This document shows, piece after piece, positions 28,223 to 36,968 of a DNA stretch of 64,000 nt (position 1 is the first letter of the stretch; every line of letters starts with the position of its first letter). Location: contig NZ_JAUNTW010000010.1 of NCBI RefSeq assembly GCF_030538495.1, forward strand, positions 25,832-89,831. The letters run 5' to 3'. Source of the DNA: Paracoccus sp. (in: a-proteobacteria). GTDB taxonomy: Bacteria; Pseudomonadota; Alphaproteobacteria; Rhodobacterales; Rhodobacteraceae. Both the position numbers and the translations under genes were made by a program. The notes under the pieces were generated by a model. That model had not been told where the DNA came from and did not search any database. It saw only the letters and a list, made by a program, of their open reading frames with translations.

Positions 28223-30667
28223 TTAGTCGTCGTCGGGCAGTTCGCGCTGCGCGGGCTGAACCCATTGTTTTGACCGGGTTTCGCCCAGATCCTTTAAGAT
28301 GTCCTTGGCCTGCGGGTTGTCGATGGCGTGGGATGCCATGGCCAGATCTTCGGGGTTGCGAATCCACAGGTCGCGCTGCGGGTGGGGCAGCTCGATGCCT
28401 TCGGCGGTGAATCGTTCGGCGATCTGGTGCAGCACCTCGGAGGTGACGCCCATGCCCGACCCGATATCGGACAGAATCGCCCGAACCTCAAAATTGATGG
28501 AATCCGCACCGAAGGACCGCAGCAGCACAAAGGGCGGTGGATCAATCGTGACCAGCGGGTGATCCGCGATGATCGACAGCAAGATGTCCTGAACCCGGCG
28601 GGTGTCGCTGCCATAGGCGACGCCCACGGGGATGATGATCCGGCCCATCGTATTGCCGCGCGTCCAGTTGGTCACGGGCTGGCTGATCAGGTCGCTGTTG
28701 GGGACGATCACCTCGGTCCGGTCAAAGGTTTCGACGCGGGTGGATCGCACCGAAATTTGCTTCACGATGCCCTGCTGGCCGCCCGCGCTGATCCAGTCGC
28801 CGACGCTGACCGGGCGTTCGATCAGCAGAATGATCCCGGAAATAAAGTTCGACACGATGTTTTGCAGGCCAAAGCCGATGCCCACCGACAGCGCACCCGC
28901 AACCAGTGCGATGCCCGACAGGTCGATCCCCGCGGATGTGATTGCCAGCAGTGCCGCAACCACAATCCCGATGTAACCCACGCCCGCGACGACTGCGTTT
29001 TGCCCGCCCGCATCCAGCCGCGTTTTGGGCAGGATGGATCCGCGCAACCCGCCCTGCACGGCGCGGGTAATCGTGTAACCGATTGAAAAGATGATCAGAA
29101 ATGTCAGGATCGCACTGGGAGACAGCCGCACCCCGCCCAGATTGAACCCGGCCAGAAAGCGGATCCAGTATTCGCCCAATTCGTCAATCGTGGCGCCCCA
29201 GATCATCATGAACAGCGGCACCGAGGCCAACATCAGCGACAGCCCGATCAGCAGCGGTGCCAGACCGTCGCGCGCGCCGTCGCGGTCACGTTGCAGCGCG
29301 CCAAAGACATCCGACGTGAAATCCTGCAACAAAATCAACGCACCAACCAAGGCCAGCGTCATCAGCCACGGCCACAGGATAAAATTGCCCAGATTGATCA
29401 GACCGAATGCGGTGATGACCACGGCCACAACGGCCACCAACCGCGAAATCGCGCCGCACCATGCCAGTGCCTTGTGCCGATACAGCGTGTCGGCCACGTC
29501 GCCCTGATCCAGCTTGCGCATCAGCGTTCCCAGACGGAACAGCGCCAGAGCCGCCAGCACGATCAGCACCAGATGCCAGACCGCCGCGCCGGTTTCGGTA
29601 AACTGCATCGGCACGCGGTCCGATGTGGTTGTGCCGCGTTCCAACAGGCCCGACAGGGGCAGCACCGCGCGGCCCAGAATATAGTGCAGCGCCAGCAGCC
29701 CCGACAGAGTTTTCACCATCCGCCCCGCAGCGATCCGGGGTTTTTGCGCCATCTTAACTGTGTCGTAAACCACGGCATCGGCGGGGAAAATCTGGCGCGC
29801 CAGCCACAGCCCGCTGAACAAAATCACCCCGGCAACGGGCAGCACCTGCAAAATCGGTGTGGTCCACGGACCCGACAGCCCGGTTGCGCGCACAGCGTTG
29901 ATGGCCAGTGCCACCCCCAGCATCGGCAACGCAATCTGGCCCAGCGATACGATAAAGGCCACCACGGCCCGCGTATGGGCCGAGGTCTGGACTGACAGCC
30001 GCGAGGGCAGCGATTGCACCCATTGCCGCCCATAGGTCAGCAGCAGAATCGCGGAAAACAAAAACGCCAGAACGCGCGGCATCCGGGGGCGCAAATCCTG
30101 CCAGCGATTTGCGTCAATGCTGGTTAATTCGTCCGCCACGCCTGCGGTCAGACGCGCGCCATCAGTCAGCGCATCGGGCCAACTGGACGGCATCAGCGGC
30201 GATTCGACCATGCGGGCCAGTTCGAATGCCTGACGGGTGCGAATCACTTCGTCAATTTGGGCGATGATGGTGTTGGCACGGCTTAGCGCCTCGGTCGCGG
30301 TGGTGCGGGGGGCGCTTGCCGTGGCCAGCTGTTCGGTCAGCTCGGCGCGGCGGGCGGCGACGTCCTCGGCCTCGGGGGTGCCGTCTTCGGGTGCGGGGCC
30401 AAGCGCATCCAGTTGATTTCGCAGCAAAGTGATGCGTTCAGAATTGATCGTTTGGGCGGCCTGAAAATCCGCCCGCCAGTTCACCATCCGCGCCCGCGCC
30501 CGCGCCAGATCCTGCGATGACGCATCGGGATCCAGCACCATCGCTTCGGCCCGGTCGGCCAGCAATTGCCATGCCGGATAATTCGGCCCCAGCGATTGTT
30601 GCGCCAAAACCGGGGTGGACATCAGGGCCAGAACCGTCAGCAGAACGGCGATCAGCGAACGCATCAT
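28223..30667 (-). CDS. Large MscS-family mechanosensitive channel with DUF3772 N-terminus
   Basis: 814 residues: signal peptide (MMRSLIAVLLTVLALMSTPV then LAQ), a periplasmic helical domain (about 25-170, DUF3772-like with coiled-coil character), about ten membrane segments (about 195-610), and the conserved MscS core (about 610-790) with GIGFGLQNIVSNFISGIILL and GDWISAGGQQGIVKQISVRS. Such large channels release solutes during osmotic downshock. It lies 4 nt downstream of the cysteine synthase gene on the same strand, so it is probably cotranscribed. Confidence 0.92.
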   Translation of the reverse strand: MMRSLIAVLLTVLALMSTPVLAQQSLGPNYPAWQLLADRAEAMVLDPDASSQDLARARARMVNWRADFQAAQTINSERITLLRNQLDALGPAPEDGTPEAEDVAARRAELTEQLATASAPRTTATEALSRANTIIAQIDEVIRTRQAFELARMVESPLMPSSWPDALTDGARLTAGVADELTSIDANRWQDLRPRMPRVLAFLFSAILLLTYGRQWVQSLPSRLSVQTSAHTRAVVAFIVSLGQIALPMLGVALAINAVRATGLSGPWTTPILQVLPVAGVILFSGLWLARQIFPADAVVYDTVKMAQKPRIAAGRMVKTLSGLLALHYILGRAVLPLSGLLERGTTTSDRVPMQFTETGAAVWHLVLIVLAALALFRLGTLMRKLDQGDVADTLYRHKALAWCGAISRLVAVVAVVITAFGLINLGNFILWPWLMTLALVGALILLQDFTSDVFGALQRDRDGARDGLAPLLIGLSLMLASVPLFMMIWGATIDELGEYWIRFLAGFNLGGVRLSPSAILTFLIIFSIGYTITRAVQGGLRGSILPKTRLDAGGQNAVVAGVGYIGIVVAALLAITSAGIDLSGIALVAGALSVGIGFGLQNIVSNFISGIILLIERPVSVGDWISAGGQQGIVKQISVRSTRVETFDRTEVIVPNSDLISQPVTNWTRGNTMGRIIIPVGVAYGSDTRRVQDILLSIIADHPLVTIDPPPFVLLRSFGADSINFEVRAILSDIGSGMGVTSEVLHQIAERFTAEGIELPHPQRDLWIRNPEDLAMASHAIDNPQAKDILKDLGETRSKQWVQPAQRELPDDD

Positions 30668-30671
30668 AGGA

Positions 30672-31703
30672 TCAATCTTGGTAAACTTCGGGCAGGGTGG
30701 GCGTGTCTTTGGTCAGCCAATCCGGCACCGGCAGTCCCTTGGCGCGCAGAAATTCCGGGTTGAACAATTTCGTCTGATAGCGCGTGCCGTAATCGCACAG
30801 GATCGTCACAATGGTGTGGCCCGGCCCCATTTCGCGCGCCATGCGAACCGCGCCCGCAATGTTGATGCCGGACGAGCCGCCCAGACACAAACCTTCGTAT
30901 TTCAGCAGGTCAAAGACGATGGGCAACGCCTCGGCATCGCTGATTCGCCAGCTGAAATCGGGGGTCAGGCCGTCCAGATTCGCGGTAATGCGGCCTTGGC
31001 CGATTCCTTCGGTGATCGAACTGCCGGGCGCGTCGAATTCGCCGGTGGTATAGAACGAATGCAGCGCCGCGCCTTCGGGATCGGCCAGACCGATTTTCAC
31101 GCCGCGCGGTTGCAGCGCCATGGCGACCCCGGCCAGCGTGCCGCCCGAGCCGACCGCGCAGACGAAACCGTCCACCTTACCGCCGGTCTGTTCCCAGATT
31201 TCCGGCCCCGTGGTTTCGATATGGGCCTGACGGTTGGCGGTGTTGTCAAACTGGTTCGCCCAGATCGCGCCATTGGGTTCGGTTTTCGCCAGCTCTGCCG
31301 CTAACCGCCCGGAATAATGCACATAATTATTGGGGTTTTTGTAGGGGGCGGCCGGCACCTCGACCAAGGTTGCGCCGGCCAGACGCAGCATGTCTTTCTT
31401 TTCCTGACTTTGGGTTTCGGGGATCACGATCACCGATTTGAACCCCATCGAGGCCCCGACAAGCGCCAGCCCGATGCCGGTATTGCCCGCCGTTCCTTCG
31501 ACAATCGTTCCGCCCGGTTTCAGCAGCCCACGCGCCACGGCGTCGCGGATGATATACAGCGCCGCGCGGTCCTTAACCGATTGGCCGGGATTCATGAATT
31601 CGGCCTTGCCCAAGATGTCGCAGCCCGTTTCATCGCTGGCGCGATTCAGGCGGATAAGAGGGGTGTTGCCGATGGCGTCGGCCAGATCAGAACAGATTCG
31701 CAT
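30672..31703 (-). CDS. cysK: Cysteine synthase A-like PLP enzyme
   Basis: A fold-type II pyridoxal phosphate enzyme of 343 residues making cysteine from O-acetylserine and sulfide. The PLP lysine is Lys44 in NPGQSVKDRAAL, the substrate loop is EGTAGNTGIG, the phosphate site GSGGTLAGV, and LCLGGSSGIN is near the C-terminus. It is slightly longer than typical CysK (about 310-325). The gene is preceded by a 5' leader with a long-range inverted repeat. Related cystathionine beta-synthase-like activity cannot be excluded. Confidence 0.93.
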   Translation of the reverse strand: MRICSDLADAIGNTPLIRLNRASDETGCDILGKAEFMNPGQSVKDRAALYIIRDAVARGLLKPGGTIVEGTAGNTGIGLALVGASMGFKSVIVIPETQSQEKKDMLRLAGATLVEVPAAPYKNPNNYVHYSGRLAAELAKTEPNGAIWANQFDNTANRQAHIETTGPEIWEQTGGKVDGFVCAVGSGGTLAGVAMALQPRGVKIGLADPEGAALHSFYTTGEFDAPGSSITEGIGQGRITANLDGLTPDFSWRISDAEALPIVFDLLKYEGLCLGGSSGINIAGAVRMAREMGPGHTIVTILCDYGTRYQTKLFNPEFLRAKGLPVPDWLTKDTPTLPEVYQD

Positions 31704-31764
31704 AAGGCCGTTCCTGCATCAAAAGGGTTAAGATTTCGCAAACACCTACACATTCAACGGCCTT
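31704..31764 (-). promoter_or_regulatory. Inverted repeat in the cysteine synthase leader
   Basis: AAGGCCGTT (31704-31712) and its exact complement AACGGCCTT (31756-31764) bracket 43 nt just upstream of the ATG. On the mRNA the 3' arm directly abuts the start codon and lies beside the AGGA ribosome site, so folding could restrict translation start. It may instead be a terminator arm of the upstream Nudix gene. Confidence 0.4.
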
Positions 31765-31782
31765 GGGGGCAACCCCGGCCCA

Positions 31783-32820
31783 TCAGCCGCGCAGCCGCGC
31801 ATGGTTGGCGTCCAGCCACAGCGACAACAGCGCCAGCGGGCCGTTGCTGACCTGTCCCGCTGCCAGCATATCCGACAAATCCCGCCGGTTCAGCAGATGG
31901 CCGCGAATATCCTCGGCCTCTGATTCCAGACCGTAAACGCCGGTGGCATCGTCTGGCAAATCCGTAATACCTACAAATTGATACAGATATTCCGTAACCG
32001 TTCCGGGGCTGGCATAGACATGCGCCGCAGGGATCAGGTCGCGGATGGTTAACGCGGCCTCTTCGCGGGCTTCGCGGATACCGGCCTGTTCCGGGGTTTC
32101 CCCTGCGTCAATGCGGCCCGCGATCGCTTCGATCTGCCACGGCTGAGGGTCGCCGCGCAGGGCCGGAATAACGCGGAATTGTTCGATGACCAGCACCCGA
32201 TCCCGCACCGGATCCCATGGCAGAATGACAACGGCATCGCCGGAAATAAACGCCTCTCGCTTCACGACCGGACCCATTTTTCCGTTGTGAAAACGGTGGG
32301 ATAGCTGCCATTCCTGCGCGGTAAAGAACCCCTGATAGGTGGTTTTACAGGCGTGCCATTGCACATCGTCGGCGCCCCGTGGGGCCACCACCGGCGCGCC
32401 CGATCCCGGCCCGTTCATGGCGCGCAACCGGCTGCTGGCCCATGTCCCGATCATCGGCAGACGCGCGGCCAGCAGATCAGGCGGCGTCAGCGCGGGCGCG
32501 GCCAGCAGCTGGCGCGCGATCTCGACCGCCAGATCGCGGTGCCACGGCCCATCCGCCCCGCCACAGCCCAGCCCCAGAACCGGCCCCTGCGCGGTGTCGC
32601 GCGGCGTCAGCCCCATCACGGCGGCATAGCGCGCCACGGCCAGATTCGGCACCACCCGCACCGCCGCCGTCTGCCCGCCGGGTGCCAGCGTGGGCCAGCC
32701 CTGACGCGCCAGCCCCGACCGCGCGCCCCCGCGCAGATGCCCGTCGATCATCACCGCATCGCCCGACAGACCCAGCACAGCCAGCATCGCCGGTTCCGCC
32801 AGAATACCGCATAGAATCAT
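31783..32820 (-). CDS. Nudix hydrolase with N-terminal extension (ADP-sugar diphosphatase-like)
   Basis: 345 residues. The C-terminal half (about 190-340) is a Nudix domain like that of ADP-ribose pyrophosphatases, with VILPWDPVRDRVLVIEQFR and the box GRIDAGETPEQAGIREAREE followed by AAL, where Ala replaces the usual Gly near the box end. The N-terminal 150 residues (CGILAEPAMLAVLGLSGDAV) look like a gamma-glutamylcyclotransferase-fold or related small domain, but I am not sure. It overlaps the upstream DUF2059 gene by 4 nt. Confidence 0.83.
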   Translation of the reverse strand: MILCGILAEPAMLAVLGLSGDAVMIDGHLRGGARSGLARQGWPTLAPGGQTAAVRVVPNLAVARYAAVMGLTPRDTAQGPVLGLGCGGADGPWHRDLAVEIARQLLAAPALTPPDLLAARLPMIGTWASSRLRAMNGPGSGAPVVAPRGADDVQWHACKTTYQGFFTAQEWQLSHRFHNGKMGPVVKREAFISGDAVVILPWDPVRDRVLVIEQFRVIPALRGDPQPWQIEAIAGRIDAGETPEQAGIREAREEAALTIRDLIPAAHVYASPGTVTEYLYQFVGITDLPDDATGVYGLESEAEDIRGHLLNRRDLSDMLAAGQVSNGPLALLSLWLDANHARLRG

Positions 32821-33671
32821 AGGTCTTGTCCCTGCATATGCACCGCCGCCGCCATCCCCATATCAAAGGACAGCCGCGTGAACACCGCGTCATAGCCCAT
32901 AAACAGCGCATCCATCAGCGCGCGGCTGTCCGCCGTTTCGGCAAAGGCGATGATCTGGTCCAGTTCCGCATCGTCCAGCGGCGAATAGGCCAGCATGAAA
33001 TAGGCCGTCAGCCAGTCGCGGGCCTGCGTTTCGATGTCGGCGCGCTGCGCCCAGGTGTCGTTCAGCAACTGCTCCAGCGTCAGGGGCATGTCCTGCGCGC
33101 CGCCACGGGCCAGACCGCGCGAAAAGGCGATGCTGGAATTCATCGCCGACGCGGTGTTGGCGTCAACCAGATCGGCCGCGTCGATCAGCGCGCGAATCTG
33201 CGCCAGACGGGGGGCGTTCGTCAGATCGGCCAAGGCGACCTGCGCGCGGGCCTGATCGTCGATGTCAGGGTCCAGCATCGCGCGGCGCGTCGATGTTTCC
33301 AGCCCGATCACGCGCCGTCCCAAGGCGCTGTCATAGAAATGCAGCGCCGCATCGGTCTGCGCGGCGTTAACCGTCTGCAAAGCATGGTGAAATTCCTGCC
33401 GCAGCAGGGCGCGCAACCGGTCGGGCGCATGAATCCGCGCGACGCTGTCCATCCACGGGCCGGGATCGCCGCGAATGAAATCATCCGCAATGGCGCGCGC
33501 CTCGGTTTCCGCTTCCTGTTGAAAAATGGCGATAATATCGTCAAACTCCATGACCGACCACAGCCGATCTAGTTGAAGCTGCGCCTGTTCGCGCGACGGC
33601 GGCGCGGCCTGCGCAGGCATGGCCAGCCCCGCGCCCAAGATCACCGCCAGCAGCAAAATCACCCGTATCAT
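32817..33671 (-). CDS. Periplasmic DUF2059 protein
   Basis: 284 residues: signal peptide MIRVILLLAVILGAGLAMPA then QAAPP, followed by an all-helical region. The stretch FYDSALGRRVIGLETSTRRA near residue 115 and the C-terminal YFMLAYSPLDDAELDQIIAF are DUF2059 features. Function unknown. The stop codon overlaps the start of the Nudix gene. It sits upstream of, and in opposite direction to, tRNA-Ser. Confidence 0.8.
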   Translation of the reverse strand: MIRVILLLAVILGAGLAMPAQAAPPSREQAQLQLDRLWSVMEFDDIIAIFQQEAETEARAIADDFIRGDPGPWMDSVARIHAPDRLRALLRQEFHHALQTVNAAQTDAALHFYDSALGRRVIGLETSTRRAMLDPDIDDQARAQVALADLTNAPRLAQIRALIDAADLVDANTASAMNSSIAFSRGLARGGAQDMPLTLEQLLNDTWAQRADIETQARDWLTAYFMLAYSPLDDAELDQIIAFAETADSRALMDALFMGYDAVFTRLSFDMGMAAAVHMQGQDL

Positions 33672-33772
33672 CGCGCGGCACCCCGATCTTTTTGCGTTGC
33701 GCGTATTTTTTCGATGAAACCCCCTTGCACTTCAACCCCCATCCCTTTACATCCCCGCCACCACCCAAGCGC

Positions 33773-33862
33773 GGAGAGGTGCCGGAGTGGTCGAACGGGG
33801 CGGTCTCGAAAACCGTTGAGCCTTCACGGGTTCCGTGGGTTCGAATCCCACCCTCTCCGCCA
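33773..33862 (+). tRNA. tRNA-Ser (anticodon CGA)
   Basis: A class II tRNA with encoded CCA. The acceptor stem GGAGAGG (33773-33779) pairs with CCTCTCC (33852-33858), discriminator G at 33859, CCA at 33860-33862. The anticodon loop is CTCGAAA (anticodon CGA, reading UCG), a long variable arm follows, and the T arm holds GGGTTCGAATCCC. It ends 5 nt before the stop of the convergent Nudix gene. Confidence 0.97.
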
Positions 33863-33866
33863 TCAT

Positions 33867-34424
33867 TCATTTATATGTGCTGGCAACAGTTGTGCGCGAT
33901 GTTGCAGCCTGTCTGCCAAGGCTGCGGCGCGTATTTTCATTGATGTTGCTTGGATCACGCGAATGGCTCAGCCAATCAGGCGGCGTGGTGCCCGGCCAAA
34001 ATCCGGTCGCATCCCGAACCGACCTGATCCATTGCTGAAAATGCGGCACAGCGCGGGGATGGGCCAGATAATCCGCGATGGGCATCATACGCCAGAATTG
34101 GCCTTCGTCCCCGAACCGGATGGCGGCAATGTCGGCCGCCGTCAGATTGCCCCAAAACAGCCACGACACCATCCCCGGCGCCTGATGCGACGGAAAGGGG
34201 CGGCCCTGCACGCGATCCGGGGGCAGGGTCAGGCCGAATTCCTCGGTCAGTTCGCGCAGGGCGCAGCTGCGCGCATCCTCGGTCCCTTCGCGGCCGCCGC
34301 CGGGCAAATCCCAATGCGCGGGAAAGGGAATGTCGGGTCGTTCATCGCGTAAATAGGTTAACAGCGCCCCATCATGGCACAGCAACAGTTTCGCACCGTG
34401 AAAGGGGGCTTCTTCTGTGTCCAA
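33867..34424 (-). CDS. Nudix hydrolase
   Basis: 185 residues with the Nudix box GGGREGTEDARSCALRELTE followed by EFGL at about residues 42-65, preceded by IPFPAHWDLP. The C-terminal 40 residues are Ser/Thr/Arg-rich and end just beside tRNA-Ser, suggesting a non-conserved extension. The frame has no ATG before the family region; the TTG at 34424 is the likely start, as a nearby ATG is out of frame. Substrate unknown. Confidence 0.85.
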   Translation of the reverse strand: MDTEEAPFHGAKLLLCHDGALLTYLRDERPDIPFPAHWDLPGGGREGTEDARSCALRELTEEFGLTLPPDRVQGRPFPSHQAPGMVSWLFWGNLTAADIAAIRFGDEGQFWRMMPIADYLAHPRAVPHFQQWIRSVRDATGFWPGTTPPDWLSHSRDPSNINENTRRSLGRQAATSRTTVASTYK

Positions 34425-34453
34425 ATACTCATCCCCACCCCGCCACGGGGGCG

Positions 34454-34714
34454 TCAGTCATTAATATCGCGATCCCATATCCGCACATTCCCGCGCGGGC
34501 CAGAGAGGCGGCGCAGGGCGAACCAGATAACGGCCGAGAGCAGCGCGGTGATCACCAAGGTCAGCGGCAGGCCCGCGCCCCAGATGCCGGTCAGCAGCAA
34601 CAGGCCCATGACCGCAATTGCGCCCGAAATCCCCATCAGCACCCATCCCGGCAACACCAGTTCCAGCCCCGCCAGAATCAGCGCAAGGATCAGCCACAGC
34701 CAGCCATTCATCAT
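34454..34714 (-). CDS. NfeD-like small membrane protein
   Basis: 86 residues: two or three membrane helices (about 4-24, 27-47 and 50-66) and a short polar tail (RLSGPRGNVRIWDRDIND). Size and the GLELVLPGWVLMGISGAIAV pattern fit the NfeD/YbbK membrane family, partners of stomatin-like proteins. The start overlaps the SPFH gene stop by 4 nt (ATGA), supporting that partnership. Confidence 0.85.
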   Translation of the reverse strand: MMNGWLWLILALILAGLELVLPGWVLMGISGAIAVMGLLLLTGIWGAGLPLTLVITALLSAVIWFALRRLSGPRGNVRIWDRDIND

Positions 34715-35601
34715 GATGCGCGCCCCCGCATCATTTTGAACGCATCGCCGAACGCCTCAAGAGCGGTTGCGGGCAGGATGACGGTTTGTTTGCCGTCGCC
34801 TTGGCCGACGGTGGTTAATGCCTCGACCTGACGCAGGGCCAGTTGGTATTGCGCGGCTTCCAGCCCGCCTTTGGCGATCGCCTCGGCAATGGCGGTGGTG
34901 GCAAAAGCTTCGGCTTCGGCCATGATGCGTTTGGCCTTGGCGCTTTGTTCGGCGGCATAGAGATCACCGTCGGCGGCCAGTTCCACGGCGCGGCGTTTGC
35001 CCTCGGCCTCGGTCACTTGGGCGCGGCGGGCGCGTTCGGCGTTCAGCTGTTGCAGCATGGCGGCGCGGGTGGCGTCGTCCAGATTCACGTCCAGAATTTC
35101 GGCGCGCGTCACCTCGATCCCCCAATCATCGACGACATTGGCCAGCGATTCGCGGATGCGGTCGATCAGCGATGCGCGGTTCGATTGCACCTGGTCCAGT
35201 TCCATCGTGCCGATTTCCGACCGCACGATCCCGGCCACCGTGGTGGCAATTGCGGCGTCAATATCGCGGATCCGGTAAACGGTCTTTTCCGGTTCGATGA
35301 TGCGATAAAACACAGAGGTTTCCACCTGCACCAGCACGTTATCGGCGGTGATGGCGTCTTGACGATTGGTCGGCAACTGGCGTTCCAGAACCGAAATCCG
35401 ATGCGCCACGCGGTCCAGAAACGGCATGGTAAAGTTGATCCCCGGCCCCAGAACCGCGCGCAGCCGCCCGAACCGTTCCACGACAAACTTTTCCGATTGC
35501 GGCACGATGCGCACGGCGGAACTGACCGCCATAAACACCACAATCGCCAGAATAATCAGGGCCAGATTGCCCCCGATCAGCGAAAAAATCTGATCTTCCA
35601 T
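34711..35601 (-). CDS. SPFH/band 7 stomatin-like protein (QmcA type)
   Basis: 296 residues: one N-terminal membrane helix (about 8-28), a band-7/SPFH domain (about 30-190: VPQSEKFVVERFGRL, GPGINFTMPFLDRVAHRISV, TADNVLVQVETSVFYRI), and a coiled-coil helical tail (about 190-260) rich in Ala/Glu. These proteins form membrane microdomain scaffolds and often modulate the FtsH protease. It is the first gene of a pair with the NfeD-like gene and lies 12 nt downstream of the formylglutamate hydrolase gene. Confidence 0.95.
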   Translation of the reverse strand: MEDQIFSLIGGNLALIILAIVVFMAVSSAVRIVPQSEKFVVERFGRLRAVLGPGINFTMPFLDRVAHRISVLERQLPTNRQDAITADNVLVQVETSVFYRIIEPEKTVYRIRDIDAAIATTVAGIVRSEIGTMELDQVQSNRASLIDRIRESLANVVDDWGIEVTRAEILDVNLDDATRAAMLQQLNAERARRAQVTEAEGKRRAVELAADGDLYAAEQSAKAKRIMAEAEAFATTAIAEAIAKGGLEAAQYQLALRQVEALTTVGQGDGKQTVILPATALEAFGDAFKMMRGRAS

Positions 35602-35613
35602 CCTGTTACCCCT

Positions 35614-36486
35614 TTATTCTGCGGCAACGGCATCCTGAGCGCCGCCGATTCGTGCCAGCCGTTCAATCACCCGTGCCAGCCGCGCGGCGAATCGGTCAAA
35701 ATCCGGGCGCGGCGTCACCTCTGATTCGTTCATATACAGCGAACGGTTAATTTCCAGTTGAAGAACATGCATATTCTGCGCCGGTCGGCCATAATTTTGC
35801 GCGATATAGGCGCCGGAAAACGGCGAGTTGCGCCGGATGGTCCAGCCCTGCGATTCGACGGCCTGACAGACGGTGTCGGTGATGCGCGCCGCCGCCGACA
35901 GGCCGTGGCGGTTGCCCAGCACCATATCGGGCGGCGCTCCGGTCAGATGGATCAGCGCGTCCTGCGGCATGGAATGCATGTCGATCAGCACCGCCTGACC
36001 AAAACGCGCCCGCGTCTGCGCCATCAGCGCGGCCAGTGCGGCGTGATAGGGCCGCCAATAGGCGTTTATCCGGCGCGTGGCCTCGGGGCGGTCGATGGGG
36101 GTCCGGTGAATCGCGCGGCCCTGCGACACGACGCGCGGAATGACACCTAACCCCGCCATCGTGCGCTGATTCAGCGGCTGACGCGGCACGCCACGCACGA
36201 TTTTCGGGTCCATCTCATCGGGGCCGCGATTCAGATCGACCACGGCGCGCGGCATCCGCGCGGTCAGCGTCACCGCTCCAAAATCCGGCGCGCAGGCGAT
36301 CAGATCATCGACAAAGGCATCCTCGGACGATCGCAGCACGGGCAGGGATAAGTCCGTGTTTTCCAGGAACCAATCGGGATAATCACGGCCCGAATGGGGG
36401 GATGCGAAAATCACCCCGCTGGTCCATTCCGCAGGCCGTGTTAAGGTAAAGGGCAGGTCGTTATCCGTCACAATCCGGGTCGCCAT
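35614..36486 (-). CDS. N-formylglutamate amidohydrolase family protein
   Basis: 290 residues. The family motifs are FASPHSGRDYP (metal-site His and Arg, about 27-37), ARMPRAVVDLNRGPDEMDP (about 76-94) and VLIDMHSMPQD. The reaction releases formate from N-formyl-L-glutamate, the last step of one histidine-degradation route. No other hut gene is near, so the physiological substrate is uncertain. It is the first gene of a three-gene minus-strand group with SPFH and NfeD. Confidence 0.9.
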   Translation of the reverse strand: MATRIVTDNDLPFTLTRPAEWTSGVIFASPHSGRDYPDWFLENTDLSLPVLRSSEDAFVDDLIACAPDFGAVTLTARMPRAVVDLNRGPDEMDPKIVRGVPRQPLNQRTMAGLGVIPRVVSQGRAIHRTPIDRPEATRRINAYWRPYHAALAALMAQTRARFGQAVLIDMHSMPQDALIHLTGAPPDMVLGNRHGLSAAARITDTVCQAVESQGWTIRRNSPFSGAYIAQNYGRPAQNMHVLQLEINRSLYMNESEVTPRPDFDRFAARLARVIERLARIGGAQDAVAAE

Positions 36487-36531
36487 TGGGTTGGGTGAAT
36501 CTTAACGTGAAGATTCTGTGTCGGATAGGGG

Positions 36532-36560
36532 TTGAAACCCCGATGCCACATCTGTATAGA
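36532..36560 (+). promoter_or_regulatory. Sigma-70-type promoter for tRNA-Val
   Basis: TTGAAA (36532-36537), exact 17-nt spacing, TATAGA (36555-36560). The expected transcript start is about 45 nt before tRNA-Val, on the same strand. Confidence 0.7.
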
Positions 36561-36611
36561 CACCCGAACCGAACGGGATTGTGCCGGATTTGGCAGAATC
36601 ACCCAACGGAC

Positions 36612-36686
36612 GGGCGGTTAGCTCAGCGGTAGAGCACTACGTTGACATCGTAGTGGCCACTGGTTCGATCCCAGTACCGCCCACCA
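36612..36686 (+). tRNA. tRNA-Val (anticodon GAC)
   Basis: 75 nt with encoded CCA. The acceptor stem GGGCGGT pairs with ACCGCCC, the D arm is GCTCAGCGGTAGAGC, the anticodon stem CTACG/CGTAG carries loop TTGACAT (anticodon GAC, reading GUC/GUU), and the T arm is CTGGTTCGATCCCAG. Confidence 0.98.
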
Positions 36687-36768
36687 TTTTATTCGCCGCC
36701 CCCGGCTAAGGCGTCGGGGGCATTTCGTTTTCCAATGCGGCTGCGAGCCGCGAGGATGGAGAAAACCG

Positions 36769-36894
36769 ATGAAGGTTCGCAATTCGCTCCGCTCGCTGAA
36801 AAGCCGGCATCGCGACTGTCAAGTGGTGCGCCGCAAAGGCCGCATCTATGTGATCAACAAAACCAACCGTCGTTTCAAGGCTCGTCAGGGCTGA
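36769..36894 (+). CDS. rpmJ: 50S ribosomal protein bL36 (zinc-free form)
   Basis: 41 residues beginning [20 protein letters not shown] and ending [12 protein letters not shown]. It has a single Cys, not the four metal ligands of the zinc-binding form, and the extra few residues typical of the C-minus variant. A GGATGGAGA ribosome site lies 9 nt upstream. It follows tRNA-Val by 82 nt and ends at a strong terminator; the tRNA promoter may serve both. Confidence 0.96.
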   Translation: MKVRNSLRSLKSRHRDCQVVRRKGRIYVINKTNRRFKARQG

Positions 36895-36930
36895 TCGGTT
36901 GGCCGCATCTGCGGATCGCATGAAAACGAT

Positions 36931-36955
36931 AAGCCCGCCCGATGGCGGGCTTTTT
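36931..36955 (+). terminator. Terminator of rpmJ
   Basis: AAGCCCGCC, loop CGAT, GGCGGGCTT and a five-T run: a perfect 9-bp stem located 36 nt after the rpmJ stop codon. Confidence 0.93.
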
Positions 36956-36968
36956 GCTGTGTAAAACC

